From an uncultured Prevotella sp. (GTDB lineage Bacteria > Bacteroidota > Bacteroidia > Bacteroidales > Bacteroidaceae), in NCBI GenBank assembly GCA_900546345.1, contig URCI01000001.1, positions 1 to 64,000 on the forward strand: 64,000 nucleotides of DNA, given 5' to 3'. This document shows positions 22,631 to 30,615 of this stretch, piece after piece (the first letter of the stretch is position 1; every line of letters starts with the position of its first letter). The notes beneath the pieces were generated by a model. That model had not been told where the DNA came from, searched no databases, and saw nothing but the letters and a program-made list of their open reading frames with translations. A program made the translations under genes and the position numbers.

Positions 22631-23938
22631 TTACAACTCTCCGGCGATGTACTTCATCTTGTAATAAGCATAAGCGATGTTGATGCGGGCATCCACCTCG
22701 GCGAGTTCCGCGTCCAGCCGCATGTTGCTTGCGTCGATCATGTCGGTAACGAGCGCAAGCTGATTGATGTACCGATCGTTGACGACTTCAAAGTTTTGCC
22801 GGGCGAGCTCCACGCTTTTCTGTTGGGTTTGCAACTCCACGTAGCTCTGCTGATAGTTGGTCCATGCAGCCTGCATCTGATTGCCAACGAGTTCTTGAGC
22901 TACCGTCTTCCTCTCCTGAGCCTCGCGCACTGCCACCTTGGCTGCACGCAACTTCTTGTTGCTCTTGAAGAGTGAAGACACTGGGTAAGAGACACCTACG
23001 CCGACATACCATATATTCAGATTCTTGTTGACGGGTGGCAATTCGAAGGTGATGGGACCATTGAAATTGTTCTGTGCCACCACTGCAACCTTGGGCAGCA
23101 GCTCGCTCTTTGCCAGCTTCTCTTTCTGACCAGCCATTTGCTCATCTACCGAGGCCATGCGCAAAGTAGGACTCGACATGGTGGCTGACTGCCACTGAGC
23201 CTCAGCGTCACGGGCAAATGTCTTGTCGGCAACATGCTCCGTGGGGACAATAGAGTCGGAGGTGGCAATGCCCAAAGAGACGCAGAGCTGATGGTTGACG
23301 ATGGCGCGCTGGTTGCGGAGCTTGGTCAACTCGAGCAGTAAGGTCTGCATCTGCAACTCGTAGCGTGTGATGTCGTTTTTCAGGGCGACACCCTGACGAT
23401 GCCGTGCCTCGATGTCGCTGATGATCTTCTTGGTCAGTTCGATGTTGCTCTTCACCACCTGCTCACGATTGGCAATCTTTTCCAAGTCGAGATATTGGCT
23501 CAAGGCTAGGAAACGTTGCTGCTGTATGGTGAGGTCGGAGGCGATGCCTGCTTTTTCAAGCCCCAGCTCCGACATCCTGATGCCGGCGGTCAGCGCACCA
23601 CCGCTATAGATGGTCTGGCTGGCATCGACGATGAACTGATTGCCGAAATGGGGAGAATGCAATCCGTGCACCTCACTGAAATCGCGGTCAGTGAGCAAGG
23701 CGTTGCCAATGAAACTCGCTGAGAGTTGGGCTTTGATGTCGGGAAGTCGCTGGCTCTTGGCAGCCTTAACATCGTGGCGAGCAGCCTCTATGCCGGTTTT
23801 GCTGACACGCACACTGCTGTTATTGGTATCGATGAGCGTAAATAAGCCCTGAATGTCCAACGGACGTGAGTTCTGAGCATGAAATACCTGAATACCGACT
23901 GTAACAAGGGCTACAGCCATGATCAATCTTTTCTTCAT
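22631..23938 (-). CDS. TolC-family outer-membrane efflux channel
   Basis: A 435-residue outer-membrane factor with a signal peptide (about 1-21, VTVGIQVFHAQ). Two OEP repeats of long heptad helices follow, for example VKSNIELTKKIISDIEARHR and MQAAWTNYQQSYVELQTQQ. It forms the exit duct of the tripartite pump. It is the first gene of the operon, with a TAACTTTG box at 23990-23983, and is divergent from an AraC regulator across 173 bases, the likely control unit. Confidence 0.92.
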   Translation of the reverse strand: MKKRLIMAVALVTVGIQVFHAQNSRPLDIQGLFTLIDTNNSSVRVSKTGIEAARHDVKAAKSQRLPDIKAQLSASFIGNALLTDRDFSEVHGLHSPHFGNQFIVDASQTIYSGGALTAGIRMSELGLEKAGIASDLTIQQQRFLALSQYLDLEKIANREQVVKSNIELTKKIISDIEARHRQGVALKNDITRYELQMQTLLLELTKLRNQRAIVNHQLCVSLGIATSDSIVPTEHVADKTFARDAEAQWQSATMSSPTLRMASVDEQMAGQKEKLAKSELLPKVAVVAQNNFNGPITFELPPVNKNLNIWYVGVGVSYPVSSLFKSNKKLRAAKVAVREAQERKTVAQELVGNQMQAAWTNYQQSYVELQTQQKSVELARQNFEVVNDRYINQLALVTDMIDASNMRLDAELAEVDARINIAYAYYKMKYIAGEL

Positions 23939-23982
23939 TCCTATTAATATTCTGCTTTGATGTCACTCTATAAAATCGGGTG

Positions 23983-23990
23983 CAAAGTTA
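23983..23990 (-). promoter_or_regulatory. -7 box of the tolC-hlyD-mfs operon
   Basis: TAACTTTG on the minus strand, 45 bases before the tolC ATG. No clear -33 element is visible, in line with activation by the divergent AraC protein (inference). Confidence 0.5.
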
Positions 23991-24067
23991 CAATGATTTC
24001 CGACAAGGGCATGAAACATAAAATCACATCGTTTTGACAAAAACGGAACTATATGAATTTATTTTTG

Positions 24068-24075
24068 TAATTTTG
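24068..24075 (+). promoter_or_regulatory. -7 box of the efflux-linked araC gene
   Basis: TAATTTTG, 36 bases before the ATG at 24112. It lies inside the longer reading that begins at 24034, which argues for the downstream start. Confidence 0.5.
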
Positions 24076-24111
24076 CAGCAAAAAGAGGAAATAAGTACAC
24101 CAATAGCTGAT

Positions 24112-24921
24112 ATGAAGACGAGCACCGAATTCCGAGAAATAAAGAAATCAGATTTGCAGATGGATGAGCATGCCATCGGCTTCGGAGCAATGCTGCTGTG
24201 CAAAAGTGGAAAGGCGGAAATACAGATTAATTTTGGGCAATGGCAATTGTCAACCGACAGCTTTATATCTTTCTTTCCCAACGACATCATCCTGTGGAAA
24301 AACGCCACGGATGACTTCTCGGCTGAGGCCATTGTTTACTCGGCCGAAGTGCTGCGCGCTGCCAGCATGAACATAGAGCATGAGATATACAGGGAATTGC
24401 GCGACGAACGCGTCTGTTCCAACAACGGATTGATTCAAAATGTGGTGAAAGCGCTCTTCAGCATGTTCCGCTTCTACCATAACGATCCATATATCCCGTC
24501 TGTTGACAAAATCACGGCCCATCTCTTACAGGCCTTCTTTATTGGCTTCGCCGATTTCATGCGGTATCATCCCGACAGCCCTCAGACGCAGACGAAGACG
24601 ACTTCACGCAGTCGACAGCTGTTTGCGCGATTCATGCAACTGCTCGAGGAGAAATACCGGGAGGGCTCTGAGGTGATGTACTATGCCTCGCAAATGAATA
24701 TCAGCAGCAAGTATCTTGGCAAGATAGCCCGGGAACAGACCGGGCTAACGGCCAAGCATCTCATCAATGATTATCGCGTGCAACAATTAAAACTCGCACT
24801 TAGCACGACGACGCTGAGTCTGAAGGAGGTCACCCATGCTTTCAACTTCTCCGACCAGTCGGCGCTCACGAGGTATTTCAAGGCGCATACTGGACAGAGC
24901 CCTAAAGACTATAGAAAATAG
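24112..24921 (+). CDS. AraC-family regulator of the efflux operon
   Basis: A 269-residue regulator. The N-terminal part, MLLCKSGKAEIQINFGQWQL and FFPNDIILWKNAT, is cupin-like. The C-terminal AraC domain has MNISSKYLGKIAREQTGLTA and VTHAFNFSDQSALTRYFKAH ending GQSPKDYR. I chose the ATG at 24112, since the upstream codons from 24034 cover a promoter box. It is divergent from tolC-hlyD-mfs and is therefore the likely sensor for the exported compound; the inducer is unknown. Confidence 0.88.
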   Translation: MKTSTEFREIKKSDLQMDEHAIGFGAMLLCKSGKAEIQINFGQWQLSTDSFISFFPNDIILWKNATDDFSAEAIVYSAEVLRAASMNIEHEIYRELRDERVCSNNGLIQNVVKALFSMFRFYHNDPYIPSVDKITAHLLQAFFIGFADFMRYHPDSPQTQTKTTSRSRQLFARFMQLLEEKYREGSEVMYYASQMNISSKYLGKIAREQTGLTAKHLINDYRVQQLKLALSTTTLSLKEVTHAFNFSDQSALTRYFKAHTGQSPKDYRK

Positions 24922-24954
24922 GAACTGGACATCAGTAACCAGACCTCACCCGTT

Positions 24955-25248
24955 TCACTCCACAATTTCTTGAGGGGTACAAGGCGTTACCAATATCTTG
25001 TCGATCCTTGCTCCATCCATATCGACCACTTCGAATCGGAAGCCATTCCACTACACATGCTCACCGGCCTTCGGTATATGCCGAGTCTGCTCAATGATGA
25101 GTCCGGAAAGAGTGCTGAAGTTGCGATTCCTGTCCAAGAGGTCGTCACGGTCGAAATAGTTGAGAAACTCATGAAAGGAAACCTGGCCGTCAGCCAACCA
25201 ACTCTGACCGTCCTTGCGTGGCACAATATGACACAACGAACAGGGCAA
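24955..25248 (-). pseudogene. C-terminal remnant of a CorC/HlyC-type transporter
   Basis: The minus frame reads HIVPRKDGQSWLADGQVSFHEF, then LSGLIIEQTRHIPKAGEHV, a TAG stop, then WNGFRFEVVDMDGARIDKIL up to the TGA at 24957-24955. This is the C-terminal transporter-associated (CorC_HlyC) domain found in the hemolysin/CNNM family. The nonsense codon splits the domain, and the CBS and membrane domains that should precede it are absent. It begins after a TGA just upstream of 25248. No recognisable start remains. Confidence 0.85.
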
Positions 25249-25328
25249 GAATTCCCTTGCTCACATTCTCAGCACTGCTATATTTCCTTTTTCTCTTTGT
25301 CGTTTGCGTGGACTTGATTGAAATCGCC

Positions 25329-25958
25329 TCACCTCTTTAAGTCTTCCTCAAGTCTCTTTCCCCAAAGCTCTCCATTTGCAGGAAAGAACGTATGTATGCC
25401 GAGCTCACGAGCCGTATTCAGGTTGCCTTCGCCATCGTCAACGAACAGCGTCTCGTCGAGAGCGAAGCCCTCACCTTTCAGCATCTTCTCGAAAATCTCC
25501 TTGCCCGGCTTCATGCACTGCTGCTCATAGCTCAGATATTGGTGCTCACGAGGGATATAATAGTCGACGCCATGCCCTTTGCCATCGAAATCATTGCTAC
25601 GGAACCATGCGGTGATAAAAGGATTCGTGTTAGAAAGCAGCGCGAGATGATAGCCCTCAGCCTTCAACTTCATCAGTTCCTGCAAGTTAGGCTCCAAGAC
25701 GTTAACCATGAAGCCGAGCCAACCCTTCTGGCACTCTTCCCAGCTGACCTCTCTTCCGCAATGCCTGCTGATGACGCGGCGGAAGTCCTCCTCACTGGCT
25801 TTTCCTGCCTCCAAATCACCGAAGACTCCCTTTTGGGCATAGGGATTTAAGTACTTGTCGACATCCTTGAATCCAAGTCGCCTGAACTCATCCACACACC
25901 CTTGCAAGGCTATCTTTACCAATACGCCCCCCAGGTCAAAAACGATATTCTTTATCAT
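25329..25958 (-). CDS. HAD-superfamily hydrolase (phosphatase-like)
   Basis: A 209-residue HAD hydrolase of the YihX/epoxide-hydrolase-N type. Motif I reads VFDLGGVLV; the nucleophile Asp8 is present, but the usual second Asp is Gly as in that subgroup. Motif II is LLSNTN, motif III uses KPGKEIFEKML, and motif IV is LFVDDGEGNLNTA. The cap is helical (residues 18-90). It probably acts on a small sugar phosphate, but the substrate cannot be inferred. It stands alone between two pseudogenes. Confidence 0.88.
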   Translation of the reverse strand: MIKNIVFDLGGVLVKIALQGCVDEFRRLGFKDVDKYLNPYAQKGVFGDLEAGKASEEDFRRVISRHCGREVSWEECQKGWLGFMVNVLEPNLQELMKLKAEGYHLALLSNTNPFITAWFRSNDFDGKGHGVDYYIPREHQYLSYEQQCMKPGKEIFEKMLKGEGFALDETLFVDDGEGNLNTARELGIHTFFPANGELWGKRLEEDLKR

Positions 25959-26105
25959 GATGATAATATGATTAATTTGGTAGACAAAAATACGAAATAT
26001 TATCCGTCTGTCAAAAGACCTCGCCCAGTTTTCCTACAATCTCGAACGAAACACTGTAAGTAGGAGACAGATACCGTTTCTTTCATGCTTATCTCATCAT
26101 TGCAC

Positions 26106-26282
26106 TCACGCACGAAGCCCTTGCCAACCATGCTCTTTCAGAGATTCCCGCATTATTTTCATACTCATGACGACACCACGCTTCGTCTCTATATCAGCCT
26201 CATCATGTAGCCAGTCTTTGAAAGTATGGTCCGACTTGAGGTCCTGCGGCAGATTCTTGAGATAGTTATTCAATTCAAACAT
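26106..26282 (-). CDS. Small hypothetical protein
   Basis: A 58-residue acidic/basic helical protein, MFELNNYLKNLPQDLKSDHT then FKDWLHDEADIETKRGVVM. I do not recognise it. The ATG at 26282 overlaps the last codons of the MATE remnant; an upstream start at 26309 falls inside the remnant. It may be a genuine small protein or the residue of another decayed gene. Homologues would decide. Confidence 0.45.
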   Translation of the reverse strand: MFELNNYLKNLPQDLKSDHTFKDWLHDEADIETKRGVVMSMKIMRESLKEHGWQGLRA

Positions 26283-26562
26283 AACTTTGTCCTTTTGTTT
26301 CTGAGGCAAAGTTGGCTCCTATCGACCTGACCACGAGCACTGTTGTGCCCATCGCCAGTCCAATAATGACGACAGTGAACATTTACATCACCTGGGCTCC
26401 GTTGGATACCGACGTGATGCTTGCCACATCGCAATAGCGACCAGTGACAAACAAGTCGGCAAGTCCGTAGAGTATCTGCAAAAAGTAGGAGAGCATATAG
26501 GGCAGTGAAAATGTCAGTATATTGCCCAATATGCTCCCTCGGGTCAAGTCTCTTTTCTCCAT
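26275..26562 (-). pseudogene. N-terminal remnant of a MATE-family efflux pump
   Basis: From an ATG at 26562 the minus strand reads MEKRDLTRGSILGNILTFSL, then PYMLSYFLQILYGLADLFVT, then an in-frame TAA, then VIIGLAMGTTVLVVRSIGAN before a TGA at 26277-26275. These are the first two or three membrane segments of a MATE drug/sodium antiporter, normally about 440 residues. The nonsense codon and the loss of roughly 350 residues make it inactive. Its own -7 box TACTTTTG (26588-26581) is still present. Confidence 0.88.
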
Positions 26563-26580
26563 GTTGCTTTATTAAGAGTG

Positions 26581-26588
26581 CAAAAGTA
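26581..26588 (-). promoter_or_regulatory. Relict -7 box of the MATE remnant
   Basis: TACTTTTG on the minus strand, 18 bases before the MATE ATG, matches TAnnTTTG. It may still drive transcription into the small ORF at 26106-26282. Confidence 0.45.
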
Positions 26589-26684
26589 TGAAGATACCCC
26601 GTCTTTAGCGATAATTTTATCAATAACATGTATTGCGATGGCGAAAAATTATCATTTGTGAATTCATGTATTAGAAAAAAGCTG

Positions 26685-26692
26685 TATCTTTG
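26685..26692 (+). promoter_or_regulatory. -7 box of the metallo-hydrolase gene
   Basis: TATCTTTG, 31 bases before the ATG at 26724. The nearest TTTG upstream is too far for a standard -33 element. Confidence 0.45.
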
Positions 26693-26723
26693 TCACCAAA
26701 GAAGAAACTAGAAGCAAGATACT

Positions 26724-27353
26724 ATGTCAAAAGCTATCATCACCTATTACGGCCACAGTTGCTTCAAAGTAGAAGCCAATGGCTCGACAATTGTCTTTGA
26801 CCCTTATGAGAATGGAAGCGTACCAGGAACGCTGTTGCCAAGAGGCGTAGAGGCCGACGCTGTGAGCTGCTCGCATGAGCATGGTGACCACAATGCCGCA
26901 CACCTTGTCAAGACCACCGGCAAGAAACTCAACTTTCTGATGCGTAAACTGACGGTGCCCCACGACCATCACAACGGAGCACACCGGGGACTGTCAGACA
27001 TCACGTTTGTTGAATTGCCAGATATGACCATCGCCCATCTTGGCGACCTAGGGCGTCTGCCAACAGACAAGGAGTATGCCGAGTTGGCCAAGGCTGATAT
27101 CGTGTTACTGCCATGTGCAGGGTATTTCACCATCGACTCCAAGGAGGCGGCCGAAGTCGTCAGCCATCTTAAGCATCCATGTTTCAAGATTCTCATGCAT
27201 TACCGTGACGGAAAGAGAGGCTATGACGTGCAAGAGACCATCGACGAGGTCATGAAAGACATCAAGGGGGTGCACCGCCTTGACAAGTCGACCATTGCCA
27301 TAGACACTACCGCCATTCCCGACGAAATCGTCACATTGGAACCAGAGCAATAA
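26724..27353 (+). CDS. MBL-fold metallo-hydrolase (UlaG/UPF0173-like)
   Basis: A 209-residue metallo-beta-lactamase-fold protein without a signal peptide. The metal motif is HEHGDH (His51, His53, Asp55, His56), preceded by YYGHSCFKVEANGSTIVFDPY, typical of the UlaG-like/UPF0173 branch. Other ligand regions are HLGDLGRLPT and the late MHYRDGKRG. Family members hydrolyse lactones or phosphoesters; the substrate here is unknown. A large hairpin follows between it and the convergent ndh gene. Confidence 0.87.
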   Translation: MSKAIITYYGHSCFKVEANGSTIVFDPYENGSVPGTLLPRGVEADAVSCSHEHGDHNAAHLVKTTGKKLNFLMRKLTVPHDHHNGAHRGLSDITFVELPDMTIAHLGDLGRLPTDKEYAELAKADIVLLPCAGYFTIDSKEAAEVVSHLKHPCFKILMHYRDGKRGYDVQETIDEVMKDIKGVHRLDKSTIAIDTTAIPDEIVTLEPEQ

Positions 27354-27424
27354 GCTATCAGTCATAAGGATGTCACTTGGCACCATTCCCTTAACCGCCA
27401 GATATAGGAATACCCAGGAATAAC

Positions 27425-27483
27425 GAATAGAAACGCATAAAGCTCCTTGCCGACTTGGCAAAGGGCTTTATGCGTTTCTATTC
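27425..27483. terminator. Bidirectional hairpin between convergent genes
   Basis: Nineteen-base perfect arms, GAATAGAAACGCATAAAGC and GCTTTATGCGTTTCTATTC, flank a 21-base spacer that itself contains a short TTGCC/GGCAA stem. The right arm covers the ndh stop codon. It can end transcription from both sides. Confidence 0.7.
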
Positions 27484-28773
27484 ATCACCTTCAAGTGGTC
27501 TCTGCTTCGGTCGCAGGATCAAGCGGAGACTCTGCTTGTAGTTGAAGTAGTTCCACATCCAGTTGAGCAATACTATGAACTTATTCTTCACGCCGAGGAT
27601 AGACCGGAGATGTACCACCAGCCAGAGCAACCATGCAGGCAGTCCACCGAACTTCGCCTTTCCGATTTCAGCCACAGCGCACTTGCGCCCGATAGTGGCC
27701 ATGGTACCGAGATCTTTATAGACAAAAGGCACCATCTCCTCTCCCCGCTCCTTCCGCATGATGTTGCGCGCCACGTTGACTGCCTGTTGCAGGGCTACCT
27801 GTGCCAGCTGCGGATGTCCCAGTTTCCAGTCAGGGTCGCCCTCGACAAGGCTTTGGTCACCAATGGCAAAGACATCGTCCATGCCTTTTACTCTATTGAA
27901 GCGGTCAGTGAGTAGTCGGCCGGCATGGCCGATGGCCTCTTGGGGCACACCGCCAATGGCATTGGCCTTGATACCGCTCACCCAGATAACCGTGGCCGAC
28001 TCTATCGACGTCTGTCCGTTGTTGACGGTGACCACATCGTCTTTATAGTCGGTCACCCTCCAACCGTTACGCACATGTACACCCATCTTCTTGAGATCTT
28101 TCTCTGCGGTAGTCGACGACACAGGATCCATCGCCTTGAGCAAGCGCTGGCCGGAGTTGAGCAGATAGATATGCATACGGTCAGCAAGGTCGGGATAGTC
28201 CTTCGGCACGATGTCCTTCTTCATCTCAGCCAAGGCCCCGGCAATCTCAACGCCCGAAGGACCTCCGCCGACAATAACGAAATTCATGTATTTTTGCCGT
28301 TTGTCAGCATTTTCTTCCGTCTCCGCACGTTCCAGCGCCTGCAAAATATGATTGCGCAGGGCCATAGCATCCTCTACAGTCTTCATGGGCAAAGCATGTC
28401 GCTCGATATTTTCGTTACCAAAGAAATTGGTTGTTCCGCCCATGGCGAGCACCAAATAGTTGTAGTGAATCGTGCCGACCGATGTGTGAATGGCCTTTTC
28501 CTTGACATCTATCTCTTTCACCTCTGCCATCCGACAGAAATAGTGCTTATAGCCCTGGAAAATGCGGCGCAACGGAAAAGAGATGCTGCTGGGCTCCAAA
28601 CCGGCAGAGGCCACTTGATAGATAAGCGGTGGAAACTGGTTATAGTTGTTCTTGTCGACGATCACAACTTGGAAACCGGACTTGCGCAGATGCATGGCAA
28701 GCTTGAGACCACCGAGGCCGGCACCTACGATGACCACTCTTGTCAGCTCATTGATTCTGATATTGGCTCTCAT
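27478..28773 (-). CDS. ndh: Type II NADH dehydrogenase (NDH-2)
   Basis: A 431-residue membrane-associated FAD enzyme that passes electrons from NADH to quinone without pumping protons. The FAD site is VVIVGAGLGGLKLAMHL (residues 13-29). The NADH site is FVIVGGGPSGVEIAGAL near residue 165, and FAIGDQS precedes the second FAD contact. The C-terminal region has amphipathic and hydrophobic segments (PAWLLWLVVHLRSIL) for membrane attachment. It uses menaquinone if the menG gene at 53.7 kb is indicative. It is a single-gene unit. Confidence 0.92.
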   Translation of the reverse strand: MRANIRINELTRVVIVGAGLGGLKLAMHLRKSGFQVVIVDKNNYNQFPPLIYQVASAGLEPSSISFPLRRIFQGYKHYFCRMAEVKEIDVKEKAIHTSVGTIHYNYLVLAMGGTTNFFGNENIERHALPMKTVEDAMALRNHILQALERAETEENADKRQKYMNFVIVGGGPSGVEIAGALAEMKKDIVPKDYPDLADRMHIYLLNSGQRLLKAMDPVSSTTAEKDLKKMGVHVRNGWRVTDYKDDVVTVNNGQTSIESATVIWVSGIKANAIGGVPQEAIGHAGRLLTDRFNRVKGMDDVFAIGDQSLVEGDPDWKLGHPQLAQVALQQAVNVARNIMRKERGEEMVPFVYKDLGTMATIGRKCAVAEIGKAKFGGLPAWLLWLVVHLRSILGVKNKFIVLLNWMWNYFNYKQSLRLILRPKQRPLEGDE

Positions 28774-29045
28774 ATTCCTATAAGATGGTTATTTATGGTA
28801 AGTGAACAAATAATATGCCATTGATGTTCCGGTGACATTCCATTAGAATGCCCATGGGAAATAACCTGTCTTTTTTCGGGGGCAAAGCCCTTTTGGGAAG
28901 CAGTTACCACGGTTTGGCTTTTCCCAAAACAAAACTGGACACAAATGTGACCACAAGACCGACAACGGAAAAGGCTGCGGCTAAACATCCTATGACAGAA
29001 AGAATTAGAAGGTGAATATTACGTAACTTATTGTCTATAAACGCA
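28774..29045. other. Intergenic region without a recognised gene
   Basis: The stretch between ndh and the tRNA hairpin holds no ORF with protein-like content on either strand. It probably contains the ndh promoter on the minus strand, but no convincing box pair was found. Confidence 0.5.
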
Positions 29046-29078
29046 CTAAGGGAAACCGCTCGTGCCGGCCTCCCTTAG
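29046..29078 (-). terminator. Hairpin after tRNA-Ser
   Basis: An 8-bp perfect stem, CTAAGGGA / TCCCTTAG, with a 17-base loop, 9 bases downstream of the tRNA 3' end on its strand. There is no long T-run. Confidence 0.5.
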
Positions 29079-29086
29079 CTGTGATG

Positions 29087-29174
29087 CGGAAGATGAGGGA
29101 TTCAAACCCCCGATACCCGAAAGGGGTATACCGGATTTCGAGTCCAGCGCATTCGGTCACTCTGCCAATCTTCC
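29087..29174 (-). tRNA. tRNA-Ser (anticodon CGA)
   Basis: An 88-base class II tRNA. The acceptor stem GGAAGAT (5') pairs with ATCTTCC (3'), followed by discriminator G. The anticodon loop is CTCGAAA, giving anticodon CGA, which reads UCG serine codons. A long variable arm, TACCCCTTTCGGGTA, follows, then the T arm GGGGGTTTGAATCCC. The 3' CCA is not encoded, as is usual in Bacteroidota. A 65-codon ORF across this stretch is a shadow. Confidence 0.95.
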
Positions 29175-29242
29175 AATTGCGGCTACAAAGATAATAAAAA
29201 GATGGTAATAAGCCATTATCTTTCTTTGACAATTTTAATTAA

Positions 29243-29638
29243 TTAACACTCAAGTTTCTGTTCAATCCACTTTTGCAAAACGACAGCTTGGTTGTGCTCA
29301 ACATCCTTTGCACCAAAGAGCAGTGTGACATTGCCTTTAGCCAGAAGTTCCTTGCAGCTTTCTATAAAGTTCTGAGCATCTTCGTTCTGACTGAGCTCTG
29401 CCATATACTTCTCTGAAAAAGCAGGGAAGCGCTCGGGCTGGTGCCCAAACCATTTTCTCAGTTCGGTTGACGGTGCGAGCAGCTTGTTCCACGAATCAAT
29501 CTCGGCCTTATCCTTTGAGAGACCGCGAGGCCATAATCTGTCGACCAACACACGATATCCGTCTTCTTCTTCAGCAGGCAGATACACTCTCTTGACTTGT
29601 AACTTACCCATCATATACTTTATCTTTTCTTTTTCCAA
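29243..29638 (-). CDS. DUF488-family protein (YeaO-like)
   Basis: A 131-residue protein with VDRLWPRGLSKDKAEIDSWNK, the hallmark of DUF488/YeaO proteins, and LLFGAKDVEHNQAVVLQKWI near the C-terminus. The family has no settled function. The start at 29638 adds a lysine-rich lead; MGKLQVKRVYLP beginning at 29611 is the more canonical N-terminus (122 residues). A TATTTTTG box lies upstream at 29674-29667. It is a stand-alone gene. Confidence 0.82.
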   Translation of the reverse strand: MEKEKIKYMMGKLQVKRVYLPAEEEDGYRVLVDRLWPRGLSKDKAEIDSWNKLLAPSTELRKWFGHQPERFPAFSEKYMAELSQNEDAQNFIESCKELLAKGNVTLLFGAKDVEHNQAVVLQKWIEQKLEC

Positions 29639-29738
29639 CGATGTATGTATCTATGATACTACGACACAAAAATAGAATATTTTCTGCACTCGAATGGCAA
29701 CAAATGTGACCACAGACGGACAAATAAAGTTAAAACCG

Positions 29739-30410
29739 CTATTTCAGCTTGTTGCTGTCAAGGATCTTGATGTTCCTCCCATCGATCTCGATAGCCCCCT
29801 CTTTGGCAAAATCAGAAAGCACACGCAGCAGAGAGAATTTCTGAATGCCAAAGCTGTCTGCTATCTGCTGGCGGCTCCGGTATAGCTGAATGGTGCGGGA
29901 GTTCTGCTCCTTTGCTCGCTTGATCAGCAGATAGCCAACTTTTTCTCTCACTGTCATCAAGGAGAGCACATTGATCTTATGGGTAAGGAAAATATTGATA
30001 TCGGACAAGGTATGAATGAAGTTCATGCACAACTTGTTATTTTCACCAATCGATCTCTTGAAGTCAAGTTTGTCAATACGAAGTATAGAACAAGGCTCCA
30101 CAGTTTCCACACTCACCGGCATGAGATTGTTAGAAGAAAAAATAAGCGCAGGAGCAATGAGTGTCCCTGTACGAAGGCGGCTGACCTCTATTTGTTTTCC
30201 TCCCACGGACGACATGCGACACACAAGGGTTCCCGACAAGACGATGTCAATATGACGATAGGGCATGCCAGCAAGCGAATAGATCTCGTTCTTGCTAAAA
30301 GACAATATCTTATGATTGACACCCTTGACAAACTGGGAGATCTCGTTTTCACTAAAATCAGCAAACAACTTACATTGTTGCAAACTCTTTATCTGTTTAC
30401 TTTCTAACAT
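29739..30410 (-). CDS. Crp/Fnr-family transcriptional regulator
   Basis: A 223-residue protein with an N-terminal cyclic-nucleotide-binding-type beta roll (for example FSKNEIYSLAGMPYRHIDIVLSG, around residues 38-60). The C-terminal winged helix reads SRQQIADSFGIQKFSLLRVL, near residues 180-199. The cAMP phosphate-binding signature (GExFGE plus RSA) is not evident, and no iron-sulfur cysteine cluster is seen, so the signal is unknown. It may regulate the adjacent DASS transporter, which lies upstream in the same orientation (inference). Confidence 0.88.
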   Translation of the reverse strand: MLESKQIKSLQQCKLFADFSENEISQFVKGVNHKILSFSKNEIYSLAGMPYRHIDIVLSGTLVCRMSSVGGKQIEVSRLRTGTLIAPALIFSSNNLMPVSVETVEPCSILRIDKLDFKRSIGENNKLCMNFIHTLSDINIFLTHKINVLSLMTVREKVGYLLIKRAKEQNSRTIQLYRSRQQIADSFGIQKFSLLRVLSDFAKEGAIEIDGRNIKILDSNKLK

Positions 30411-30546
30411 GTCTTGATTGATGAACGATCATTATTCAGTCTCAGTCCCTGACCTTTCACCTGTCTTTTCAGAGACCTCTCTCTTTATAACGATCAGAGT
30501 ATGCACCTTATTATATATGGGCTACAAAATCATATGAGACATCTAC

Positions 30547-30590
30547 AAAAAAGTCAGAGCACCCAACCCTGAGGGTGCCCTGAACTTTTT
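30547..30590. terminator. Terminator downstream of the DASS transporter
   Basis: A hairpin with arms AAGTCAGAGCACCC and GGGTGCCCTGAACTT around an 8-base loop. Flanking A-run and T-run allow termination in both directions. It lies 26 bases after the transporter stop on the minus strand. Confidence 0.75.
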
Positions 30591-30615
30591 ATTCCTATGA
30601 ATAAAGACTCCTTGA

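Noticed and set aside
24970..25317. 115-codon plus-strand ORF
   Set aside because: It is opposite the CorC/HlyC relic and has no motif of its own.
26270..26629. 119-codon minus-strand ORF
   Set aside because: The MATE relic is read in a different frame of the same strand, with clear family sequence; this frame is a shadow.
29035..29232. Minus-strand 65-codon ORF
   Set aside because: It covers the tRNA-Ser gene, which explains the sequence.
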